A DNA stretch of 14,459 nucleotides from AP-16 sp036395835. Its GTDB lineage: Bacteria > Pseudomonadota > Alphaproteobacteria > Rhizobiales > Xanthobacteraceae. Positions 6,436 to 13,255 of the stretch are shown in pieces; positions within the stretch are counted from its first letter, which is position 1, and each line of letters begins with the position of its first letter. A program made the position numbers and the translations under genes. Under the pieces are notes generated by a model. That model was not told where the DNA came from and made no database searches. It was given only the letters and a program-made list of their open reading frames with translations. The stretch is from contig DASWCW010000133.1 of assembly GCA_036395835.1 (NCBI GenBank), positions 1 through 14,459 of the forward strand, read 5' to 3'.

Positions 6436-7083
6436 ATGGACGCGATTCTGAAACCGTTTCCCAGGCCGCAGCTATCGGATCATGTCCGCGCGGCACCGCA
6501 GCCGGTGAGCCCGCGGCCTTCCCACGAGGAGGCCGAAGCCGCGGTCCGGACGCTCATCGCGTTCGCCGGCGACGATCCGGCTCGCGAGGGCTTGCGCGAC
6601 ACGCCGGCACGGGTCGTGGGCGCCTATGAGGAGCTGTTCCGGGGCTACCGCGAGTGTCCGCTCGACGTGCTCGACCGCACGTTCTCCGAGATCGGCCGCT
6701 ATGACGATCTGGTGCTGATCCGGGACGTTCCCTTCTCCTCGCATTGCGAGCACCACATGGCGCCCTTCCTCGGCAAGGCGCACGTGGCCTATATCCCGGT
6801 CGAGCGGGTGGTGGGGCTCTCCAAGCTCGCGCGGCTGATCGACGTCTATGCGCGCAGGCTGCAGACCCAGGAGCACCTGACCTCGCAGGTGGCGACCGCG
6901 ATCGAGGAGATCCTCAAGCCGCGCGGCGTGGCGGTGATGCTCGAAGCCGAGCATTTGTGCATGTCGATGCGCGGAGTGCAGAAGCCCGGAGTGTCGACCG
7001 TCACCACGCAGTTCATCGGAAGCTTCCGCGAGGCGACCGAGCAGGTGCGCTTCATCACGCTGGTGCGCGGCGCGGCCGCCTGA
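6436..7083 (+). CDS. folE: GTP cyclohydrolase I (type IA)
   Basis: FolE converts GTP to 7,8-dihydroneopterin triphosphate, the first step to tetrahydrofolate and a source of queuosine-type precursors. The 215-residue protein has all the core motifs: DDPAREGLRDTPARV (46-60), the zinc site SSHCEHHMAPF with Cys104 and His107, the adjacent catalytic His106, LSKLARLID (128-136), RLQTQEHLTSQ (141-151) and EHLCMSMRGVQKPG (172-185) with third zinc ligand Cys175. It is therefore a standard zinc enzyme, not the metal-promiscuous type IB. A poorly conserved proline-rich extension (about 1-28) precedes the enzyme core. The start has GGAGAG upstream. hisI follows on the same strand after 142 bases, and the Fe-S scaffold gene diverges on the other side. 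Confidence 0.96.
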   Translation: MDAILKPFPRPQLSDHVRAAPQPVSPRPSHEEAEAAVRTLIAFAGDDPAREGLRDTPARVVGAYEELFRGYRECPLDVLDRTFSEIGRYDDLVLIRDVPFSSHCEHHMAPFLGKAHVAYIPVERVVGLSKLARLIDVYARRLQTQEHLTSQVATAIEEILKPRGVAVMLEAEHLCMSMRGVQKPGVSTVTTQFIGSFREATEQVRFITLVRGAAA

Positions 7084-7225
7084 GCTGGATTGGCGGCCGG
7101 CTCGGAACATCTCCACCACAAGGGGAGGTAACCGGAGCGAGCTGCTAGTCATATGCGATCGCCCTGCTTGAAAAGGGGAGTCGCCCGCGCAGCAGGATGT
7201 TCTCTCTGATCACGCGAGGTGGCCC

Positions 7226-7699
7226 GTGTCCGGAAACAGCGATTATTTTGCGCCGCGCGGCTCTTCCGCCGAGGTGGAGGAGGGGAGCGCGCTTTCGCCG
7301 AAATTCGACGCGGACGGGCTTCTCACCTGCGTCGCCACGGATGCGGCTACGGGCGAAGTCTTGATGGTCGCGCACATGAACGCGGAGGCGCTGATCAAGA
7401 CGATTGCGACCGGCGAGGCCTGGTATTTCAGCCGCTCGCGCAAAGCCCTGTGGCGCAAAGGAGAAACTTCAGGGCACTCCCAGCGCGTCGTCGAGCTGCG
7501 GGTCGACTGCGATCAGGACGCGATCCTGATCAAGGTCGAGCAGACCGGCGGGGGGGCCTGCCACACCGGACGGCGATCCTGCTTCTATCGCGCCGTGCCG
7601 CTCGGACCGAAATCCAGCGGACCGATCGCGCTCGAGTTTCGCGACGCCGCGAAGGTGTTCGATCCGCGCGCTGTGTATGGCGCTCGGAAGAAACGCTGA
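7226..7699 (+). CDS. hisI: Phosphoribosyl-AMP cyclohydrolase
   Basis: HisI opens the adenine ring of phosphoribosyl-AMP, the third step of histidine synthesis, in the cytoplasm. The 157-residue chain is the single-domain form, without the pyrophosphohydrolase domain (HisE) fused in enterobacteria. Key motifs are VAHMNAEAL (48-56), WYFSRSRKALWRKGETSGH (66-84) and VDCDQDAILIKVEQ (93-106). Asp94, Asp96 and Asp98 fit as magnesium ligands and Cys95 as a zinc ligand. The block ACHTGRRSCFYR (111-122) supplies the other zinc ligands, Cys112 and Cys119. The start is GTG at 7226 with GAGG seven bases upstream. The gene ends 22 bases before the convergent CoA-lyase stop. The 142 bases between folE and hisI show no gene. 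Confidence 0.96.
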   Translation: MSGNSDYFAPRGSSAEVEEGSALSPKFDADGLLTCVATDAATGEVLMVAHMNAEALIKTIATGEAWYFSRSRKALWRKGETSGHSQRVVELRVDCDQDAILIKVEQTGGGACHTGRRSCFYRAVPLGPKSSGPIALEFRDAAKVFDPRAVYGARKKR

Positions 7700-7721
7700 C
7701 AGATACTCTTATTTGCGATCC

Positions 7722-8615
7722 TCATCCGAGCCCCGCCGCCGCGGCCCGCGCCAGCAAGCGCTTGGCGCGCTCGAGGTGCGGCCGGTCGTACATGATGCCG
7801 TCGATGCCGACGACGCCGGCGCCGGCATGTTCCGCAAAGGCGGCGATCACCGCGCGCGCCCTGGCGATCGCGGCGGGCGAGGGCGTGAACACCTCGTTGA
7901 TGGTCGCGACCTGGGCGGGATGGATCGCGAGCTTGGCGGTGAATCCGTCGCGGCGCGCCTCCTCGGCTTCGCGCTGGAGCCCCTCGGGATTGCGAAAATC
8001 GACGAACACCGTGTCGATGGCCTGCACCTTGGCGGCCGCGGCCGCGGCGAGGCAGAGATTGCGGGCGAAGCGGAACGGCTCGGTGAAGCGCCCCTCGGCG
8101 TCGCGATTGGTCTCCGCGCCGAGATCGGCGGAGAGATCCTCCGCGCCCCAGCTCAAGCCCATGAGCCGTGCGCTGACGCCCCCATAGGTGCCGGCGACGA
8201 ACAGCGCGCTCGCAGTCTCGGTCGCGATGGGCAGGATGCGGATCTCGCCGTCCGGGAGGCCGTGGATCGCCTCGCGCGCGGCGAGCTTGGCATCGAGGTG
8301 CGCGATGGCGGCGCCGCCCTCGGCCTTGGGCAGAATAATGGCGTCGGGCGATCCGGCGACGACGGCGTCGAGGTCGGCATCGGCAAGGGAGGTCTCGAGC
8401 GCATTGATGCGCACCATGAGGAGCGGCCGGGCTTGGCTTTTTCGCGCGTCCGCGAGGAAGGCGAGCGTGGTCTCGCGCGCGCCCGCCTTGCGCTCGGCGG
8501 CGACCGAGTCCTCGAGATCGAGGATCACGGCATCGGCGCCGGCGGAAAGCGATTTGGCGAGCTTGGCCGTGCTGTCGCCGGGCACGAACAGCGCGGAGCG
8601 TATCGCCGCGATCAT
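7722..8615 (-). CDS. CitE-like CoA-ester lyase (HpcH/HpaI aldolase/citrate lyase beta family)
   Basis: This 297-residue protein belongs to the CitE/Mcl/CLYBL group of magnesium-dependent lyases that split or form beta-hydroxyacyl-CoA esters such as malyl-, methylmalyl- or citramalyl-CoA. It starts MIAAIRSALFVPGDS. Family motifs are AVILDLEDSV (29-38), MVRINALET (67-75), ILPKAEG (94-100), PIATETASAL (129-138) with metal ligand Glu133, and SWGAEDLSADLG (155-166) with Asp160. IHPAQVATIN (231-240) is the usual C-terminal block. The start codon overlaps the stop of the MaoC-type dehydratase by ATGA, so the two are translated together and probably act in sequence. A citramalyl-CoA or methylmalyl-CoA lyase role is plausible. 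There is no citrate lyase alpha or gamma gene here, so it is not part of a classical citrate lyase complex. Confidence 0.9.
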   Translation of the reverse strand: MIAAIRSALFVPGDSTAKLAKSLSAGADAVILDLEDSVAAERKAGARETTLAFLADARKSQARPLLMVRINALETSLADADLDAVVAGSPDAIILPKAEGGAAIAHLDAKLAAREAIHGLPDGEIRILPIATETASALFVAGTYGGVSARLMGLSWGAEDLSADLGAETNRDAEGRFTEPFRFARNLCLAAAAAAKVQAIDTVFVDFRNPEGLQREAEEARRDGFTAKLAIHPAQVATINEVFTPSPAAIARARAVIAAFAEHAGAGVVGIDGIMYDRPHLERAKRLLARAAAAGLG

Positions 8616-9103
8616 CGCGGCCGCATGCGCATGAAAGCCTGACGATGACATTCGGCGACGAGCTTGCCGTCCTGATTGTAGGCGCGGTGATGAAACTCGA
8701 CGATGCCGGATCCCGGACGCGAGTTCGACTCCCGCTTGCCCAGCACTTCGGTGGTGCAGTGAACCGTGTCGCCCTCGTACAGCGGATGCGGGAACTTGAC
8801 CTCGGTCATGCCGAGGTTGGCGATCGTGGTGCCGACCGTGAGGTCGTTGACCGAGATGCCGATCATGAGGCCAAGCGTGAACAGCGAGTTCATGATCGGC
8901 TGGCCCCATTCGGTCTCCCGCTCGCAGAAATGCCGATCGATGTGCAACGGCTGCGGGTTGAGCGTCATGTTGGAGAACAGCATGTTGTCCATCTGCGTCA
9001 CCGTGCGGGTGAGGCGATGCTCGAACACCTGGCCGAGCGGGAAATCCTCGAAATAAAGCCCGCCGCGGGGATGGCGGGTCGGCGAGAGCGCAGCCTGTTC
9101 CAT
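8612..9103 (-). CDS. MaoC-type hot-dog dehydratase/hydratase
   Basis: This 163-residue protein has the single hot-dog MaoC fold of enoyl-CoA hydratases. The motif FSNMTLNPQPLHIDRHF (about 43-59) occupies the place of the hydratase loop whose Asp/His pair does catalysis. It resembles the NPQPLH form found in mesaconyl- or itaconyl-CoA hydratase-like members more than the GDxNPIH of R-specific hydratases. MNSLFTLGLMIGISVNDL and VKFPHPLYEGDTVHCTTEVL continue the family pattern. A perfect AGGAGG (9111-9116) lies seven bases before ATG 9103-9101, which rules out an upstream TTG. Its stop overlaps the start of the CitE-like lyase by four bases. It probably adds water to an unsaturated branched or dicarboxylic acyl-CoA that the lyase then splits. 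Confidence 0.88.
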   Translation of the reverse strand: MEQAALSPTRHPRGGLYFEDFPLGQVFEHRLTRTVTQMDNMLFSNMTLNPQPLHIDRHFCERETEWGQPIMNSLFTLGLMIGISVNDLTVGTTIANLGMTEVKFPHPLYEGDTVHCTTEVLGKRESNSRPGSGIVEFHHRAYNQDGKLVAECHRQAFMRMRPR

Positions 9104-9110
9104 GGGTTTT

Positions 9111-9116
9111 CCTCCT
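9111..9116 (-). promoter_or_regulatory. Consensus ribosome-binding site of the MaoC-type gene
   Basis: The minus strand reads AGGAGG seven bases ahead of the ATG at 9103-9101. The full consensus fixes the start and suggests strong translation of the dehydratase-lyase pair. Confidence 0.75.
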
Positions 9117-9211
9117 GGCAAAGAGTTCTCGGCGCAATTTCACCGGCGGGACCGCAGAATAGCAAGAGCAGGCGCGTGCCGCGGTTGCGGGCGCCGCCCC
9201 AAATCGGTCGC

Positions 9212-10390
9212 TCAATCCTTGTACGGATCGAATTCCTTCTCGCCGGCCATGACCACTGCGAACGGCCGCAGCGTGTGCAGCACGCGCACGGTGCCCGCGT
9301 GCTCGGCGAGCACGTCGGGCAGGCGGCGGTAGGCTTGCGGCGCCTCGTCGAGCCCGCCGCCGAGGAGGAGCACGCCTTTTTCCCGCAGCCACGCCAGCAT
9401 CTCGTCGTGGCGGACGCGGCCGGGCATGCGCATCTTCTTGCCGGTAGAGGGATCGCGCTGAAAGCGGCCGCGCGCCTCGGTGCGCGACATCACCCGGCCG
9501 GCACCGTGGATCGTGCTGTAGAGCGCGTCGCGCGCCTGTTCGCTGTTGACGCCTTCGAGGATCACCGCGTCGTCGCCCATCGAACCACCGACGAAGCCGC
9601 GCTGCCCCGGGAACGCCGGGGTTGCGCCCTTGCGCACGACCCACAGCTTTCGGCCCGCATGCTCCTCGCGCCAGGCGTAATTGTGATGGTTGTGAACCGC
9701 CTCGGTAATGTTGGCGCCCAGGATCGAGCGCACCTTGTCGACCACCCATTCGCGCCCGGCGTAAGCATAGGATCCGGCGAGCTCCATGGCGGCGAGATAG
9801 CGCTGCCCGAGTTCGGAATCCGCCCGCACCAGGGCGGGCTCGACGTCCATGCCGTCGCGGCCGCCCGCTTCCTTGAGATATTTGCTCGCGCTCTTGTGGC
9901 CGAGCCCGCGCGAGCCGAAATGCACGCCGATCCACACGAAGCCGTCCTCGTCTTCGAACAGATCGACGTAATGGTTGCCGGAGCCCACCGTGCCCAGCTG
10001 GTTGCGCGCCATGCTCTTGAGGTCCTCGACCGCGGCAGATTTCCACCGCGCGTCGTCGAACAGCGGATGCTCGACCTTTTCGGCATTGGCGCGCCCGAGC
10101 CCGAAGCTGACGTTGCGGGCGATATCGCGGGCGATCGTCCCGACGCGGTCCTCGATCGCGGATTTTCGGATATCCAGGCGTGCCGCCAGGTTGCCGCAGC
10201 CGATGTCGAAGCCGACGCCGGAAATCGAGACGTGGTCCTCATAGGCGATGACGCCGCCGATCGGATGCGCGTAACCGAGATGGCCGTCCGCGCACAGCAC
10301 TCCGCCGGCCACGCTGCCGGCCTGCATGCAGCGCTGCATTTGCGCGAGCGTGCGCTCGTCGTGTCGGCCGAAAATACGCGCCTGGGGCAT
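9212..10390 (-). CDS. rtcB: RtcB family RNA ligase
   Basis: RtcB joins RNA ends with a 2',3'-cyclic phosphate or 3'-phosphate to 5'-hydroxyl ends, using GTP and manganese. The 392-residue protein has the family motifs in order: DGHLGYAHPIGGV (35-47), GVGFDIGCGN (58-67) with metal ligands Asp62 and Cys65, GTVGSGNHYVDLFED (133-147), GVHFGSRGLGH (155-165), HNHHNYA (233-239), and HGAGRVMSR (295-303), whose His295 is the guanylylated residue. All expected metal and catalytic residues appear present. I chose ATG at 10390-10388. A frame open to 10453 (TTG) would add 21 low-complexity residues adjoining the upstream repeat. The ribosome-binding site is weak at either start. No RtcA, archease or RtcR regulator gene lies nearby. 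The dehydratase-lyase pair starts 108 bases downstream on the same strand. Confidence 0.92.
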   Translation of the reverse strand: MPQARIFGRHDERTLAQMQRCMQAGSVAGGVLCADGHLGYAHPIGGVIAYEDHVSISGVGFDIGCGNLAARLDIRKSAIEDRVGTIARDIARNVSFGLGRANAEKVEHPLFDDARWKSAAVEDLKSMARNQLGTVGSGNHYVDLFEDEDGFVWIGVHFGSRGLGHKSASKYLKEAGGRDGMDVEPALVRADSELGQRYLAAMELAGSYAYAGREWVVDKVRSILGANITEAVHNHHNYAWREEHAGRKLWVVRKGATPAFPGQRGFVGGSMGDDAVILEGVNSEQARDALYSTIHGAGRVMSRTEARGRFQRDPSTGKKMRMPGRVRHDEMLAWLREKGVLLLGGGLDEAPQAYRRLPDVLAEHAGTVRVLHTLRPFAVVMAGEKEFDPYKD

Positions 10391-10689
10391 GGCGGTCGTG
10401 CCGCGTTGGGGTTGTGACGTAGTCCCGATGGAGCCGCGCGAAACGCCGCGCAATCCCGGCTCATCCCCGGATCACGCTTTGCTCCACCCGGGCTACGGAT
10501 AGATGGATTTATGCATTAATCGGGCGTTTACCAACACGGATTCGCGGCAAATTCGTTCCGCAAGCGGGCGCCGGGTCGCAGACAATGCAAGGGGCGGCAA
10601 CGGGTTTTATGGTGAACGGTTTGTTAAGCGGCTGGCGTTATGTTGCTGCTCGCCGGCTAAGAGTCCGGTGCTCCTGTCGCGTCGGCACG
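10391..10689. other. Divergent intergenic region between rtcB and the DUF2336 gene
   Basis: About 300 bases separate the two starts. The left third holds a REP-like hairpin. An AT-richer part (about 10498-10530) follows and may contain promoter elements. Further right, TTTGTTAA at about 10619-10626 lies some 65 bases before the DUF2336 start, but no convincing -35/-10 pair with proper spacing can be assigned. Short in-frame codons before 10690 are open but do not look coding. Confidence 0.4.
10464..10497. repeat. REP-like palindromic repeat unit
   Basis: On the minus strand this reads GTAG, then CCCGGGT, GGAGCAAAGCGTG and ATCCGGG. It follows the common REP-type pattern GTAGCCCGGAT-GGAGCGAAGCG-ATCCGGG that I recall being scattered between genes in many proteobacteria. 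The arms are 10466-10472 and 10486-10492, with one G-T wobble. Such units are thought to be moved by REP-associated tyrosine transposases (RAYT) acting elsewhere in the genome. None is encoded in this window. Confidence 0.6.
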
Positions 10690-11829
10690 ATGATCGTTCG
10701 TCATTTCCTCCAGTGGGTGCGTACGGCCCCGGCCGCGGACCGGGCCGATGCCACGGCCGCATTGGCCCGCGCCTATCTTCACTCGGATCTCTCGCCGGAC
10801 GACCGCCTCGCCGCCGAAGGCGCGATGGTCATGTCGCTCGACGATCCTTCGCCCATGGTGCGGCGGGCGCTTGCCGAAGCTTTGGCCGCATCGCCGGAAG
10901 CGCCGCCGGCCGTCATTTTCGCGCTTGCCGGCGACCAACCCGAAATCGCCGATCTCGTGCTCGAACGCTCGCCGCTCTTGCTCGACGCCGATCTCGTGGA
11001 GCTGGTGGCGGCGGGCGATGAGGCGAACCAGGCGCCGATCGCACGCCGGGCCGGGTTGCCGCGTTCGGTCGCGGCCGCCATCGCCGAAATAGCCTCGGCC
11101 GAAGTGTGTCAGGCCCTCATCGAGAATCCCGCGGCCGAGATCGCCGCGTTTTCGCTCAGACGCATCGCCGAGCGGTTCGGGCACTTGCCGGTACTCCGCG
11201 AGGCCTTGTTCGCGCGCGAGGATTTGCCGGCGACGACCCGGCAAGCCTTGATGATCCAACTATCGCAGACGCTGATCTCGTTCGTCGCGGAGCGGCGCTG
11301 GCTCGACGAGACGCGCGCCCGGCGCATCAGCCGCGAGGCCTGCGAGAAGGGGACGGTCACGCTCGCCGCCGCATCCCCGGTCCGCGAGCTCGGGCCCTTG
11401 GTGCGGCACCTGCGCGAAAGCGGTCAACTCAACGCCGGGCTGATGCTGCGCACGCTCCTGTGTGGCAATCTCGCCTTGTTCGAGCAGGCACTCGCCGAGC
11501 TTTCCGACCTGCCGCCCGCGCGGGTCGCCGTGCTGTTGCACGATCGGCGCGGCGCAGGCGCGCGGGCGCTGTGCGAGCGGGCGGGCTTGCCGGAATCGAC
11601 GTTGCCGGCGTTCGCGGCCGCGATCGAGGCGCTGCATGAGCACGGGTTCATCGGCGATGTCGGCGGACCGGCGCAGCTCAAGCGCCGCATGATCGAACGC
11701 GTGCTCACGCGCTACGCCGACGCGGCTGCAACCGAGATCGACCCGATCCTCACGCTGTTGCGGCGCTTTGCGACCGAAGCCGCCCGTGAAGAGGCGCGGC
11801 TGTTCTGCCAGGAACTCGCCGCGGCGTGA
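10690..11829 (+). CDS. DUF2336 domain protein
   Basis: This 379-residue protein of unknown function matches the DUF2336 group of alphaproteobacteria. It is almost wholly alpha-helical, with HEAT-like repeats: MIVRHFLQWVRTAPAADRAD at the start, then YLHSDLSPDDRLAAEGAM and LDDPSPMVRRALAEALAASP. ADLVELVAAGDEANQAPIARR and the SLRRIAERFGHLPVLREAL segment follow. There is no signal peptide or membrane helix, so it should be cytoplasmic, and helical-repeat proteins of this kind usually bind other proteins. The ATG at 10690 is chosen because family members begin there. The earlier ATG at 10585 would add 35 residues of low-quality sequence. No strong ribosome-binding site precedes 10690. rtcB diverges upstream and nadK converges downstream, giving no functional hint. 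Confidence 0.85.
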   Translation: MIVRHFLQWVRTAPAADRADATAALARAYLHSDLSPDDRLAAEGAMVMSLDDPSPMVRRALAEALAASPEAPPAVIFALAGDQPEIADLVLERSPLLLDADLVELVAAGDEANQAPIARRAGLPRSVAAAIAEIASAEVCQALIENPAAEIAAFSLRRIAERFGHLPVLREALFAREDLPATTRQALMIQLSQTLISFVAERRWLDETRARRISREACEKGTVTLAAASPVRELGPLVRHLRESGQLNAGLMLRTLLCGNLALFEQALAELSDLPPARVAVLLHDRRGAGARALCERAGLPESTLPAFAAAIEALHEHGFIGDVGGPAQLKRRMIERVLTRYADAAATEIDPILTLLRRFATEAAREEARLFCQELAAA

Positions 11830-11843
11830 TACCAGGCAGCGTT

Positions 11844-11888
11844 CCCCGGACAAGGCGCAGCGCGAAGCGATGCGCCGCAGATCCGGGG
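11844..11888. repeat. Palindromic repeat, first hairpin of a tandem pair
   Basis: Two nested perfect stems are visible: CCCCGGA (11844-11850) with TCCGGGG (11882-11888), and GGCGCA (11854-11859) with TGCGCC (11871-11876). It starts 15 bases after the DUF2336 stop. The sequence resembles the intergenic palindromes common in Bradyrhizobium and Rhodopseudomonas. It may fold in RNA and slow 3' exonucleases or act as a weak terminator, but there is no T tract. Confidence 0.65.
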
Positions 11889-11914
11889 TCCAGCTCCAAA
11901 TACTGCACAAATGG

Positions 11915-11962
11915 GTCCCGGTTCAGCGGCGCAGCACTTTCGTGCTGCGCCGCGCCCGGGAC
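11915..11962. repeat. Palindromic repeat, second hairpin of a tandem pair
   Basis: A perfect 12-bp inverted repeat, GCGGCGCAGCAC (11926-11937) and GTGCTGCGCCGC (11942-11953), has a tttc loop. It is enclosed by GTCCCGG (11915-11921) and CCGGGAC (11956-11962). It lies between the convergent DUF2336 and nadK genes and may also serve as a two-way terminator or mRNA-end stabiliser. Confidence 0.7.
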
Positions 11963-11993
11963 ACGAGTCATGACTTTGGCCGCGCTGAGCCGC

Positions 11994-12776
11994 TCAATAG
12001 CCGAACTGCTCGCGCAAAATGCGCTCGTCGAGGCTGTGGCCGGGGTCGAACAGCATGTGGATGGCGACGCCGTGGTCCATCGAGATCTCGACGGTTCGCA
12101 CCGAGCGAACCTCGTCGTGATCGGCGACGGCAGCGGCCGGGCGCTTGTCGGGCTCCAGCACCTCGATGGTCACGCGGGCGCGGTCGGGCAGCAAGGCGCC
12201 GCGCCAGCGCCGGGGACGGAACGGGCTGATCGGGGTGAGCGCCAACAGCGGCGCATTGATGGGGATCACCGGACCCTGGACCGACAGATTGTACGCGGTC
12301 GAGCCGGCCGGGGTGGCGACCAGGAGCCCGTCGGCGACAAGCTCCTCGAGCCGCTCCTTGCCGTCGATGAGGATGCGCAGCCGCGCAGCCTGATAGTATT
12401 GGCGATAGACCGAAACTTCGTTGATCGCGTGGGCCTGATGCTCGACGCCGGCCATGTCGCGGGCGAGCATGCGCAGCGGATGGATCACGGTCGGCTCCGC
12501 CGCGGCGATGCGCTCCTTCAGGCCTTCTTCCTGATATTCGTTCATGAGAAAGCCGACGGTGCCGCGGTGCATGCCGTAGATCGGCTTGCCCGAGCTCATC
12601 AGCCGGTGCAGGGTCTGCAGCATGAAGCCGTCGCCGCCGAGCGGCACGATGACGTCGGCGCTCTCCGGCTCGACCTCGCCGTAGCGCGCGGCGAGCCGGG
12701 CGCGGGCACTCTGCGCCTCCGGGCTCGGGCCCGCGACAAAGGCCAGCTTCTCGGTTCGGGCGGCGGTGCGGTTCAT
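11994..12776 (-). CDS. nadK: NAD kinase
   Basis: NadK phosphorylates NAD to NADP, the only known route to NADP, in the cytoplasm. The compact 260-residue protein shows the family motifs: VPLGGDGFML (44-53) with the GGDG phosphate-binding and catalytic Asp49, YGMHRGTVGFLMNEY (67-81), the AINEVSVYR segment (117-125) with the NE motif, and VATPAGSTAYNLSVQGPVI (153-171). It is shorter than the 290-300 residues of E. coli NadK but in the range of alphaproteobacterial forms. The start at 12776 is chosen over an open upstream frame to 12872, which would overlap the divergent cutA start. cutA is transcribed away from it across 59 bases that must hold both promoters. The ribosome-binding site is weak. 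Confidence 0.95.
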   Translation of the reverse strand: MNRTAARTEKLAFVAGPSPEAQSARARLAARYGEVEPESADVIVPLGGDGFMLQTLHRLMSSGKPIYGMHRGTVGFLMNEYQEEGLKERIAAAEPTVIHPLRMLARDMAGVEHQAHAINEVSVYRQYYQAARLRILIDGKERLEELVADGLLVATPAGSTAYNLSVQGPVIPINAPLLALTPISPFRPRRWRGALLPDRARVTIEVLEPDKRPAAAVADHDEVRSVRTVEISMDHGVAIHMLFDPGHSLDERILREQFGY

Positions 12777-12835
12777 CGGTCCAAGTGCTCGGAGCGGCGC
12801 GGATCGGAATTCGCGCAAAACCGGGAGTGACGAAC

Positions 12836-13183
12836 ATGGATCGCGCGGTCTTCGTCTATACGACCTATCCATCCGTTGTCGAGGCGGAGCAGGCCGGACG
12901 CGCCATCGTGGAGCGGCGGCTTGCGGCCTGCGTCAACATCCTGCCGGGCATGATCTCGCATTATTGGTGGCAGGACGCGATCGAGCGCGCCGAGGAAGTG
13001 GTGATGATCATCAAGACGCGCGCCTCGCTTGCCGAGGCGGTGCGCGAGGCGGTCAAAGGGATGCATTCGTATACGACGCCGGCGGTGCTGTTCCTGCCGC
13101 TCGAGGGCGGCGATCCGGCCTATGTCGGCTGGCTCATGCACGAGACCCGAGATGCCGGTCGGGAGTCTCAGCCGGAAGATTAG
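12836..13183 (+). CDS. cutA: CutA family divalent-cation tolerance protein
   Basis: CutA1 is a small, very stable trimeric protein of ferredoxin-like fold linked to copper tolerance in E. coli, though its molecular role is unsettled. The 115-residue chain shows the family pattern: VFVYTTYPSVVEAEQAGRAI, then ERRLAACVNILPGMISHYWW and EEVVMIIKTRASL. It ends with the MHSYTTPAVLFLPL motif and the closing PAYVGWL. There is no signal peptide. The ATG at 12836 is preceded by GGGAG at good spacing, so the longer frame from 12785 is not needed. nadK diverges 59 bases upstream. The TPR protein gene converges 63 bases downstream. Confidence 0.94.
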   Translation: MDRAVFVYTTYPSVVEAEQAGRAIVERRLAACVNILPGMISHYWWQDAIERAEEVVMIIKTRASLAEAVREAVKGMHSYTTPAVLFLPLEGGDPAYVGWLMHETRDAGRESQPED

Positions 13184-13223
13184 CTCGTGTCGCGCCGGGA
13201 TGTTGTGCCGCGCAAAACGGGAT

Positions 13224-13255
13224 CGCGATCTCAGTAGCTCGCGATCTCAGTAGCT
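13224..13255. repeat. 16-bp perfect tandem duplication at the TPR gene's stop codon
   Basis: The 16-base unit cgcgatctcagtagct occurs at 13224-13239 and again, directly adjoining, at 13240-13255. On the minus strand the unit contains the final Ser-Tyr-stop codons of the TPR gene, so a second copy of this gene end lies just past the real stop. The duplication also creates an inverted repeat, ATCGCGA (13222-13228) with TCGCGAT (13239-13245). Confidence 0.85.

Noticed and set aside
7084..7225. Small gene between folE and hisI
   Set aside because: The only ATG frame with any ribosome site is about 18 codons long and shows nothing recognisable.
8616..10046. Very long minus-strand open frame (774 residues to 7722) running from within rtcB through the lyase gene
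   Set aside because: Only the last 297 residues are a recognisable protein. The rest is arginine-rich out-of-frame sequence over the MaoC and rtcB genes, a usual effect of high GC.
8645..10417. 590-residue plus-strand frame antisense to the MaoC and rtcB genes
   Set aside because: It has no motifs and is arginine/alanine-rich. It mirrors two well-supported genes on the other strand.
10619..10640. Possible CtrA-type box (TTAA-N7-TTAA) upstream of the DUF2336 gene
   Set aside because: TTAA is followed by only a TTAT at the wrong spacing (10 rather than 7 bases).
10585..10689. Upstream in-frame extension of the DUF2336 protein
   Set aside because: The 35 extra residues do not resemble the family start, which begins at MIVRHFLQWV.
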